A stretch of DNA of 10,192 nt, taken from Fen-1308 sp035319185. Its GTDB lineage: Bacteria > Nitrospirota > Thermodesulfovibrionia > Thermodesulfovibrionales > Dissulfurispiraceae. A model generated the notes under the pieces. That model worked only from the letters and a program-made list of their open reading frames with translations, did no database searches and was not told the origin of the DNA. Every line of letters begins with the position of its first letter. Position 1 is the first letter of the stretch. The stretch is from the NCBI GenBank assembly GCA_035319185.1, contig DATHDF010000092.1:1-10192 (forward strand), given 5' to 3'. The position numbers were made by a program, and so were the translations under genes. Of this stretch, positions 1-6,450 are shown in pieces.

Positions 1-1368
1 GCACAGCTTGAATTCTTTTCTGGAAGGACGTACATCGTCACCCTTAATGCGGACAAGATAGTTAAGATCGGCTATAGTGGCCGACAGGGCCCTGATCTCG
101 TCTGCAGGATTGCCCGGCTTTCTGCTGCCATCGCCTGCGCCTGCATCGATGTCGCCGGCTATTGCTTCAAGGCGGTTCTTGATTTCAGCCGACATGCCGT
201 CAATAAAAGCTGCCCTCGAACGTGCAGATTCGGTTTCAGCGACATCCCTGGCCGCCGCCTTTTTCCTGCTCAGCCCCATAATCATCTGCGAAAAGCCCTC
301 GGCAAGCAATCTCAGTTCGCCTATATATCCTTTGCGCAAATTAATACGCATGTCCTCTTCGGCAATGGATTGAGTTGCCTTTACAAGCCTCGCAAGCGGC
401 TTTTCCAGGACCTTCGGGGCGATTATGAATATCTGCAGCAGTACCACCAGAACGATCAATGCTGCAAATGCCAGATAAACCGTTGCCAGCGGTCTGAGCG
501 GCTTGGCGGCCTCCGCTGCATCGAGCGTCGCTATAAGCCTGAGCTGGCTGGATCTCAGAGGCACGGCCGTATAATAAAAACCTTCACGGTATCCGACTTC
601 TTCATTGTCATGCGGATTGATATTATATTTGAGCTTGCCGACATCGGTCATGTCTTTCGCTGCCACAACATTGCCGTTGCCGTCTATAATGGAAACCTTT
701 CCGGTTTCGTAAAAACCCTTCTCCACCCTGAGCGAGGCCGCAAGATCTGCAGGACTGGGCAAAGCGATTACTACAGCCTTATACTCCTGCCCTTCCCCCA
801 TAACCGGAGCAATAAACATCAGCATTTCCGGGCCCGTCCAGGTCCCGGGCCTGCCGGACACAACCTCCGTTCTGCCCGGAGATATCGCCTTGAATATTTC
901 CCTGTCGTTCCATGTCCGCCCTATCACTTCGCTGTTTGTGTCCCAGATAATCTTTCCATCCCGGGAAATCACAGCCACTTCCCTGAACTGGCCGAAACCA
1001 TCCATGAACTTCGATATCTTTTGACGCGCCTCTGTCGCAGCGTCTGTCTGCTTTTTGTCCTGAGACCCAGCTGCGGCCTCCTCTTTCTGGGCTGTCTCGG
1101 CCTGAAGGATGTCCTGAATTCCGCTATCAACCACGCTGCTTTTCGCTATCTCGTCTACGGCCTTTTTCCTGATTTCAAGCCACAGTTCCATCACGCTTCT
1201 CTTGTCGGACAGCATGGTTACAAGCTGTGCCGAATGAAAATCCCTGAGCACATATGTAGCGCCGGAAAAATAGAACCATGCTCCTATGCCGAGGTAAAGG
1301 ACAAGAATTATGAGTGCCGGCACGACGAACAGCCAAGTATTCACCCTGGTTAGAAAATTAGCTTTCAT
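1..1368 (-). CDS. Cache-HAMP membrane sensor, histidine-kinase-like with missing phospho-acceptor His (3' end outside window)
   Basis: Seen: 456 codons are open from the ATG at 1368 to the window edge, so the C-terminus is missing. Residues 12-34 form a membrane segment, 35-285 an extracytoplasmic region with two PAS-like Cache signatures (VAVISRDGKIIWDTN near 131-145; VSIIDGNGNVVAAKD near 225-239), 296-316 a second membrane segment and about 320-370 a HAMP linker. Residues 384-456 align with a HisKA dimerisation domain and the lead-in to a HATPase. The H-box reads FIDGMSAEIKNRLEAI instead of FLANMSHEIRTPLNAI, so Ala394 replaces His, and no His follows residue 253. A hydrophilic Gln/Glu/Ala/Lys-rich insert occupies about 90-117. 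The start overlaps the upstream cyclase stop by 11 bp; AGGGAG lies 11 nt before it, so translation is probably coupled. Known: such proteins sense small ligands and normally phosphorylate a response regulator. Inferred: this one is a pseudokinase sensor or uses another mechanism. The missing ATPase domain prevents a firm class call. Confidence 0.85.
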   Translation of the reverse strand, partial: MKANFLTRVNTWLFVVPALIILVLYLGIGAWFYFSGATYVLRDFHSAQLVTMLSDKRSVMELWLEIRKKAVDEIAKSSVVDSGIQDILQAETAQKEEAAAGSQDKKQTDAATEARQKISKFMDGFGQFREVAVISRDGKIIWDTNSEVIGRTWNDREIFKAISPGRTEVVSGRPGTWTGPEMLMFIAPVMGEGQEYKAVVIALPSPADLAASLRVEKGFYETGKVSIIDGNGNVVAAKDMTDVGKLKYNINPHDNEEVGYREGFYYTAVPLRSSQLRLIATLDAAEAAKPLRPLATVYLAFAALIVLVVLLQIFIIAPKVLEKPLARLVKATQSIAEEDMRINLRKGYIGELRLLAEGFSQMIMGLSRKKAAARDVAETESARSRAAFIDGMSAEIKNRLEAIAGDIDAGAGDGSRKPGNPADEIRALSATIADLNYLVRIKGDDVRPSRKEFKLC

Positions 1369-2278
1369 TGACGCTCATACTCCCTTTTTCAGAAAAAGAA
1401 ATTACCCGGTTTCTTCCGGCGGCCTTCGCCTCGTAAAGGGCATGATCTGCCTTCACTATCATATTGTCGGGGTTCAGGTCGAATCCGCTGTCTGTGGATG
1501 CCACGCCTATGCTTACCGTAACAGGGAGTTTGACACTGTTTTCCTGACAAAAAAAATCGCTCTCCTGCACCGTGATTCTCAGCTTCTCGGCAACGGTAAG
1601 GGATTCTTCCGCGCCGGTGTTGGACAGCAGTACGACAAATTCCTCGCCACCGTAGCGCGCCACGATATCGTGGGCTCTCAGCGTGGATGTCAGGGTTTTC
1701 GACAGCTGCCTCAGCACTTCATCGCCGCAGCTGTGACCATATGTATCATTGATCTTTTTGAAATGGTCTATGTCAAGTATGATGAAAGAGAGCGGCTCCT
1801 GATATCTTGCCGCCCATGCAAGCTCCTCGACAAAACGCTCCATGAAAAATTTGCGGTTGTAAATGCCGGTAAGGTAGTCCCGGACGAGCAGTTTTTCAAA
1901 CTCCTTCATCTTTTCGCAAACATATCCAATATTTCTGATCCTGGCAATTATCTCTTCCTTGAAAAAGGGCTTCGATATATAATCATGTGCCCCCAATTCA
2001 TAACATTTGGCTATTTTCAGTGCCGACTTCATCGAAGCAATGATCAACACAGGTATATCCCATGTCGAGGGCGCCGATTTGAGTTTGGAAAGGATTTCGG
2101 AGGCCGGCGGCCTGGACAATGCCACATCCAGCATTACCATCTCAGGCAGTTCATGATATATGGTGTCAATCGCCTGACCGCCGTTGTCCATGATTAGGCA
2201 TTCGTGCCCCTCGGATTCGAGGATGATGCACAGCTCCTTCGCCGAACTATGAGCACTGGTAACTACCAGGACTTTCAT
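1358..2278 (-). CDS. Receiver-GGDEF protein, probable diguanylate cyclase with degenerate receiver
   Basis: Makes c-di-GMP from two GTP if active, in the cytoplasm. Residues 1-118 form a CheY-like receiver, 119-133 a linker helix and about 134-296 a GGDEF domain. The GGDEF domain has the family's usual features: RDYLTGIYNR near 133-142, DIDHFKKIND with metal-binding Asp at 169-178, the active-site loop GGEEF at 210-214, and the product-inhibition I-site RxxD at 201-204 in normal spacing. The receiver keeps Asp51 (phospho-acceptor position) and Lys103, but the acidic pair after the first strand is Thr7-Ser8 and the conserved Thr/Ser position is Ala81 (with Ser82 next). So the enzyme domain looks intact while classical phosphorylation of the receiver is doubtful. 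The gene sits 32 bp after pabB and overlaps the downstream sensor by 11 bp, suggesting the sensor is its partner. No Shine-Dalgarno precedes the ATG; a TATTAT box ends 6 nt before it. Confidence 0.93.
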   Translation of the reverse strand: MKVLVVTSAHSSAKELCIILESEGHECLIMDNGGQAIDTIYHELPEMVMLDVALSRPPASEILSKLKSAPSTWDIPVLIIASMKSALKIAKCYELGAHDYISKPFFKEEIIARIRNIGYVCEKMKEFEKLLVRDYLTGIYNRKFFMERFVEELAWAARYQEPLSFIILDIDHFKKINDTYGHSCGDEVLRQLSKTLTSTLRAHDIVARYGGEEFVVLLSNTGAEESLTVAEKLRITVQESDFFCQENSVKLPVTVSIGVASTDSGFDLNPDNMIVKADHALYEAKAAGRNRVISFSEKGSMSVNES

Positions 2279-2284
2279 AACTCT

Positions 2285-2290
2285 ATAATA
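2285..2290 (-). promoter_or_regulatory. Possible -10 box for a leaderless cyclase transcript
   Basis: TATTAT on the minus strand lies in the very AT-rich 32-bp gap between pabB and the cyclase. Exactly six nucleotides separate it from the ATG, which would place the transcription start at the start codon. No good -35 is seen at 17 bp spacing, and co-transcription from pabB is an alternative. Confidence 0.35.
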
Positions 2291-2310
2291 TACAATAATT
2301 CATACATAAA

Positions 2311-3810
2311 TTAAACCGGCTGCGTCACAAATGCACTGAGTGTCTTAAGCAATGCCTCTGCTTTTTTAAGGGTCTCGAAATATTCGCGTTCGGGGTCAGA
2401 ATCGGCCACGATGCCCGCACCTGCCTGAATATATACACTGCTATCCTTTATCACAAAGGTGCGTATGATGATGTTGAAGTCCATATTGCCCGAAAATCCG
2501 ATATAACCGAGCGATCCTGTATAGGGCCCCCTTCTGACAGGCTCGAGTTCATCGATTATCTCCATGCATCGGACTTTCGGAACACCGGTGATAGTACCGC
2601 CCGGGAAGACAGCACTGATTACATCAAGACACCCACTTCCTTCCCTCGCAATCCCCCGTACATTCGACACGATGTGGATCACGTGCGAATAGTCCTCGGT
2701 AATCATAAACTCGTCCACTTCAACGCTGCCGTACCGGGACACCCGGCCCAGATCGTTCCGCTCGAGATCGATGAGCATTATATGCTCTGCCCTTTCCTTT
2801 TCGTTCAGCAGGAGCTCGGACCGCATTCTGGTATCTTCATCGCCGGTCTGCCCGCGGGGCCGCGTGCCGGCAATCGGTCTGGTCTCGATTATGCCGTTCC
2901 ACATTTTGACGAGCCGTTCCGGCGAAGAGCTCGCAATCTGGTATTCTCCGAAGTCCGCATAAGCTGCAAATGGCGACGGATTCACCTTGCGCAACACTTC
3001 GTAAATCATCAGCGGATCGGCATCCCCGATGTCCGCTGAAATGCGCTGCGACAGGTTCGCCTGAAAAATGTCGCCCGCAGCTATATACTCCTTTGCCCTG
3101 GCTACGATCTCCATATATTTTTCTTTGGACATTTCGTGGTGGACCGAGGAAATGCGTATATGCCCGGCACCGGACGGGCCGTCCGCAGGCGCCTTCTGAA
3201 TGACATCCTGCTCCAGCGCAGATTCGACTTCGTCGTATGCAGACGACCAGTCTATGTCCCGAATATCGACATACCCCAGCCCTGTCGACCTCGCGCCAGG
3301 CGCGAAAATGATCCATGCTTTTTTCAAGACATGATCGTACGCCGTCACGCGGTCGAAAAACAAAAAATGCGCGTCCGGTATCAGCAGATCGTCCATTGAA
3401 TTCGCCGGGATCTTCTCGATATAACGGACGAAATCGTAGCTTAGCAGGCCGATTGCACCACCCTGAAAAGGAGGCAGGCCGGCGTCCGGCAGCTGCGGAT
3501 AAGCCGCCAGCAATTCGTGCAAACGATCAGCCGGCTTTCTGTAAGAGATCGTCCTGCGCCCGCTTGTGCAGTCATCCACCTCGATTTCTCCGTCCTTGAC
3601 CCTGAATACAAGATAAGGGTCGGTGGCGATGAATGAATAACGGGCTATTTTCGGAGTTCCTTTGGTACTGTCGAGGAATACAGTATGTTTGCGGCTGGCA
3701 AGCGAACGGTACACGGCAAAAGGATCGGCATATGCCGTCACTCTGAAAAGAGTCGGAATCAACCCTCTTCCGACTTCGTCAAGAAAAGCCCTTTTAGTAA
3801 GGTTGATCAT
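2311..3810 (-). CDS. pabB: Chorismate-utilising enzyme, probable aminodeoxychorismate synthase component I (PabB)
   Basis: A 499-residue, soluble, full-length member of the TrpE/PabB family, which aminates chorismate (4-amino-4-deoxychorismate for folate, or anthranilate for tryptophan). The N-terminal subdomain has FLDS (45-48) and RYSF (57-60). The chorismate-binding core carries PIAGTRPRG (312-320), ERAEHIMLIDLERNDLGR (339-356), YSHVIHIVSNVRG (374-386), FPGGTITGVPK (402-412) and GAGIVADSDPEREYFETLKK (464-483). FPGGxITGxPK is the PabB wording, where TrpE usually reads GTxSGAPK. Against this, Ala314 stands where E. coli PabB has the nucleophilic Lys of PIKGT, which is TrpE-like. The TrpE-type LLES motif that binds feedback tryptophan is only weakly kept. 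No glutamine amidotransferase partner (pabA/trpG) or pabC lies in the window, so the product must be settled by phylogeny. The start at 3810 has no clear Shine-Dalgarno; a TATATA stretch lies about 10 nt upstream. Membership of the family is certain, the PabB choice moderately so. Confidence 0.8.
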   Translation of the reverse strand: MINLTKRAFLDEVGRGLIPTLFRVTAYADPFAVYRSLASRKHTVFLDSTKGTPKIARYSFIATDPYLVFRVKDGEIEVDDCTSGRRTISYRKPADRLHELLAAYPQLPDAGLPPFQGGAIGLLSYDFVRYIEKIPANSMDDLLIPDAHFLFFDRVTAYDHVLKKAWIIFAPGARSTGLGYVDIRDIDWSSAYDEVESALEQDVIQKAPADGPSGAGHIRISSVHHEMSKEKYMEIVARAKEYIAAGDIFQANLSQRISADIGDADPLMIYEVLRKVNPSPFAAYADFGEYQIASSSPERLVKMWNGIIETRPIAGTRPRGQTGDEDTRMRSELLLNEKERAEHIMLIDLERNDLGRVSRYGSVEVDEFMITEDYSHVIHIVSNVRGIAREGSGCLDVISAVFPGGTITGVPKVRCMEIIDELEPVRRGPYTGSLGYIGFSGNMDFNIIIRTFVIKDSSVYIQAGAGIVADSDPEREYFETLKKAEALLKTLSAFVTQPV

Positions 3811-3861
3811 GCATGTCCGGATATATACTTTTTAAATAACCGCACAGTACTATAGTACATT
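3811..3861. promoter_or_regulatory. 51-bp divergent intergenic region between pabB and the WD40 lipoprotein gene
   Basis: This short AT-rich spacer must hold both promoters. On the minus strand TATATA (3826-3821) lies 10 nt before the pabB start. On the plus strand TATAGT (3851-3856) lies 5 nt before the WD40 start. Neither gene has a Shine-Dalgarno here. The plus-strand box lies inside a perfect palindrome. Confidence 0.4.
3847..3858. repeat. Perfect 12-bp palindrome GTACTATAGTAC
   Basis: The two halves are exact reverse complements and span the putative -10 hexamer TATAGT of the WD40 gene, ending 3 nt before its start codon. The position suits a repressor operator, but a 12-bp palindrome can also arise by chance; no second copy was noticed in the window. 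Confidence 0.3.
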
Positions 3862-4851
3862 ATGAAAGCTTATTGCACCATGACGATTGCGCTTTGCCTC
3901 GTATGCCTGTGCGGTTGCTCTGGGTTCAGCGCAGGGACATTTGCGCCGCCTGTTCATAATGATATTGTCACTTCGGTCGCTTTTTCTCCTGACGGGCAGA
4001 TGGTTGCCTCAGGGGGATGGGATATGTCGACAAAGCTCTGGGCAGTTCCTTCGGGCACTGAGATTTCAACGCTTCATGGGCATTCTGATCATGTCACATG
4101 CGTGGCATTTACAAGAGACAGCCGGTATGTGTTGTCCGGGAGCCTGGATAAAAAAATACTCATGTGGGATGTTGGTGACGGCAGGCTGATCGGCACATTT
4201 GAAGGCCATGCTGCTGCCGTAAATGCGGTCGCAGTATCGCCTGACGGCAAGAGGATGGTTTCGGGCGGTTCTGACAAGATTGCAATATTGTGGGATTTGG
4301 GAACAGGCAGAACCATCCGGTCTTTCAATGGTCATGATGACGTGGTCACATCGGTCGCCTTTTCGCCGGATGGCGAATCCCTGCTCACCGGCAGTTCCGA
4401 TACTACTGTGAGATTATGGGACGTGGCTTCGGGAGCTGAACTGAAGCGATTTGACTCCCATGGAAGCGTAGTAAGCGCGGTGCTTTTTTCCAACGATGGC
4501 GCGTCGGCGTTTTCCGGGAGCTGGGATCACACCATCGCCATATGGAACATAGCCTCAGGGAAACTGCTGAAGAGGCTGACAGGCCACGAATACTGGGTAA
4601 CTGCTCTTTCATTGTCCGGAGACGGCAGATATCTGCTTTCGGCCGGCGGCAAAGATTTGTACTTAAAACTCTGGGACCTGACGACCAGAGAAAACGTAAA
4701 AACCTTCACGGGGCATACGAACTATGTCTCTTCCGCTGCGCTCTCCGCAGACGGCAGATTTGCGGTTTCAGGCAGCTGGGACAATACCGTCAGGTTATGG
4801 GATGTCAAAGCCGGGACCGAGATATCAGGCGCGGTGCGGACAGGTCGCTAA
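3862..4851 (+). CDS. Seven-repeat WD40 beta-propeller lipoprotein
   Basis: The N-terminus is a lipoprotein signal: Lys2, a hydrophobic stretch (8-17), and lipobox LCGC at 16-19, giving a lipid-modified Cys19. Ser20 at the +2 position is compatible with sorting to the outer membrane, facing the periplasm. The rest is a run of seven WD40 repeats at about 32-62, 74-103, 116-145, 158-188, 200-230, 242-273 and 285-314, each with the His-led start, SPDG/SxDG turn and closing LWD/MWD/IWN. Seven repeats close one propeller, so the protein is complete and has almost nothing else. Known: bacterial WD40 propellers are protein-interaction platforms with no catalytic role of their own. Inferred: a periplasmic scaffold; the partner is unknown. 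The gene stands alone, divergent from pabB and convergent with the RelA-like gene 18 bp away. No Shine-Dalgarno is seen. An internal Met7 start would leave a poorer signal peptide without Lys2. Confidence 0.93.
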   Translation: MKAYCTMTIALCLVCLCGCSGFSAGTFAPPVHNDIVTSVAFSPDGQMVASGGWDMSTKLWAVPSGTEISTLHGHSDHVTCVAFTRDSRYVLSGSLDKKILMWDVGDGRLIGTFEGHAAAVNAVAVSPDGKRMVSGGSDKIAILWDLGTGRTIRSFNGHDDVVTSVAFSPDGESLLTGSSDTTVRLWDVASGAELKRFDSHGSVVSAVLFSNDGASAFSGSWDHTIAIWNIASGKLLKRLTGHEYWVTALSLSGDGRYLLSAGGKDLYLKLWDLTTRENVKTFTGHTNYVSSAALSADGRFAVSGSWDNTVRLWDVKAGTEISGAVRTGR

Positions 4852-4869
4852 ACAACGGCTGCCTGGTCC

Positions 4870-6378
4870 TTAAGAAAAGAGTCTGACCTGATCCATTCTT
4901 ATCTGCTTGATGCGCTCAGGCGGAAAATGGAACCTGCCCTTGAATACCCTGTTCATTACCGCAATCAACTGGCGGAATTTGTATGCGTCATGGTGCGAGT
5001 CGCCCTTTTGCTCCGAGTCATACCAGCTCTGTTCATCCGAGATCCGAAGCTCGACGCTCAGCGTGTGCTGTTCCGTTTTTTTGCCGATTAAGTCCCTGTT
5101 TATATATGTTGATGTACCCGGAACAATGATCTGATTCGAATCAGCAGTTCGGTGAATGGGCAGCGAGAAGGTTATTTTGCACTGAAACTTCTTATGGCCG
5201 GCCGACGAATGCATGTTCTTGGACGCATTCACACTCAGGGCCTCGAAAAATCTGCTGGCATTTTCATGCAGGTCGGCGTTTCCCGGCTCCTCATTAAGCC
5301 CTTCGCTCCGGGACAGGCTGACCATCAGACGCCGCGTGGCTTCAATCATATCGTCGGGGCCTTCGAAGAGGGTCTGGGTTATTGAATGCGAAACAGTATT
5401 CTCCTGCAGGATAACACCGCGTTTCTGAAGCGCATGAAAGAGCTTAAGAGTATCCTCCCGGCTCTTCAATATAAAGGTTATGGCGAGGATGTCCCTGATA
5501 TCGTATGCCTCTTCCTCAACGCTTTTGCCGAGCTTGGTGAACATGCTTTCAGGGCTCTTGAGCCTGGCCTTGATCTCGGCAATATCAACCTCTACGCCGT
5601 CTCCGCTGTTGAAGACAAGGCATCCCTTTTCAGTATCGAGCATCAGAGATTCCCTGAGCTTGTGAAAGAAGGTCGATATTTTCACAAAGGCCCTCTGCGC
5701 GGCCTCGCTTGCAGGCAGCCGCACGGGATTGTCCCAGTTGTACCGGTACAGATCATGAAGGCTCTGCCCCTCGCTCTCAAGGAACATGCCCAGCTGCGCA
5801 TAATCGTTGATGTCCTGGCTGTCTTCTTCTATCGACTTTACCAGATGACCCATTTTGAGAATGGCGCATGCCATCTGCTGCCACTCTTCGGGCACCTCAA
5901 AGCTTCCATTGTGGTAACCATGAAAAACCTGCGGATATTTTCTCGATGAGGCAAGAAGAAAAAGATGGCGGGGGTCTTCGGTTGCCACCTGCCTGAAATG
6001 AGTGTCGGACAGCACCTTTTCAAGCCCTCCGACCGTCTTTAGGTATTCGGCATAAAGACCCGCATTGTCCGACTTGAGTGATACGAGCTTTTCGAAATGA
6101 TCGCGACAGAAAGGGAACATCCAGTGAGCGAAATATCTGCAAGCCTGATCAACATATTGCAGGGCACGGCCCTTCTCGCTATCTCTGAGCTCGCCACCTC
6201 CGCGCGTATCGAAACCGCGGTTGCCCATCATCTTTGTAGCTTGCTTCAGGGCCGCCTTGTACCCGCCCGCCCGCAGCAGCAGATAAGGGCTCATTTCAGT
6301 CCTGTCGAGAATGGATCCGAAGATTTCGTGATACAGTTCCTGGCTTGATAACAATGTTCTTTCCATTGAATGCCGCAT
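4870..6378 (-). CDS. Uncharacterised 502-residue protein with divergent RelA/SpoT synthetase-like C-terminal half
   Basis: I do not recognise the N-terminal half (1-240), which is predicted mainly helical and soluble, with no signal peptide or membrane segment. The C-terminal half resembles the RelA/SpoT nucleotidyltransferase in motif order: ARLKSPESMFTKL (271-283) matches the nucleotide-binding SRVKSxxSIxxKM; YDIRDILAITFIL (292-304) matches the strand with the metal-binding Asp (IRDIxGIRI in small alarmone synthetases), Asp296 being equivalent; SVELRIS (441-447) matches EIQIRT with Glu443 in the catalytic position; and GDSHHDAYKFRQ (459-470) matches the GxAAHWxYK end. The GYQSLHT segment that stacks the GDP/GTP base is not recognisable, and the Arg of GIR is Thr301. 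Inferred: a divergent or inactive member of this fold, possibly acting on another nucleotide or RNA. No HD hydrolase, TGS or ACT domain is visible. Met5 (6366) is an alternative start, as neither has a Shine-Dalgarno. The gene is monocistronic as seen. Confidence 0.8.
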   Translation of the reverse strand: MRHSMERTLLSSQELYHEIFGSILDRTEMSPYLLLRAGGYKAALKQATKMMGNRGFDTRGGGELRDSEKGRALQYVDQACRYFAHWMFPFCRDHFEKLVSLKSDNAGLYAEYLKTVGGLEKVLSDTHFRQVATEDPRHLFLLASSRKYPQVFHGYHNGSFEVPEEWQQMACAILKMGHLVKSIEEDSQDINDYAQLGMFLESEGQSLHDLYRYNWDNPVRLPASEAAQRAFVKISTFFHKLRESLMLDTEKGCLVFNSGDGVEVDIAEIKARLKSPESMFTKLGKSVEEEAYDIRDILAITFILKSREDTLKLFHALQKRGVILQENTVSHSITQTLFEGPDDMIEATRRLMVSLSRSEGLNEEPGNADLHENASRFFEALSVNASKNMHSSAGHKKFQCKITFSLPIHRTADSNQIIVPGTSTYINRDLIGKKTEQHTLSVELRISDEQSWYDSEQKGDSHHDAYKFRQLIAVMNRVFKGRFHFPPERIKQIRMDQVRLFS

Positions 6379-6389
6379 ATGACGATATT

Positions 6390-6398
6390 ATTATATCA
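6390..6398 (-). promoter_or_regulatory. Extended -10 promoter TGATATAAT upstream of the RelA-like gene
   Basis: The minus strand reads TG-A-TATAAT, a consensus extended -10 element. Its hexamer ends 11 nt before the ATG at 6378, predicting an mRNA leader of about 4-5 nt (about 17 nt for the alternative start at 6366). No strong -35 is present, as expected for an extended -10 promoter. Confidence 0.5.
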
Positions 6399-6450
6399 CG
6401 GTATCGAGAATATCCGAGGCACGTCCCGCCCAGCATCCGTTCTGTCCCGT

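Noticed and set aside
370..1353. Long plus-strand open frame of 327 codons
   Set aside because: It lies opposite the sensor gene, whose translation has clear membrane, Cache and HAMP features; the plus-strand product is rich in Cys, His and Arg with no domain-like pattern.
1310..2197. Plus-strand open frame of 295 codons
   Set aside because: Antisense to the receiver-GGDEF gene, which has unmistakable motifs; no plausible start signal or domain on the plus strand.
4852..4869. Shared terminator between the convergent WD40 and RelA-like genes
   Set aside because: Only 18 bp are available and no stem with a T-run is visible.
5386..5949. Plus-strand open frame of 187 codons
   Set aside because: Antisense to the RelA-like gene, whose frame carries ordered motifs; no recognisable domain and no ribosome binding site on the plus strand.
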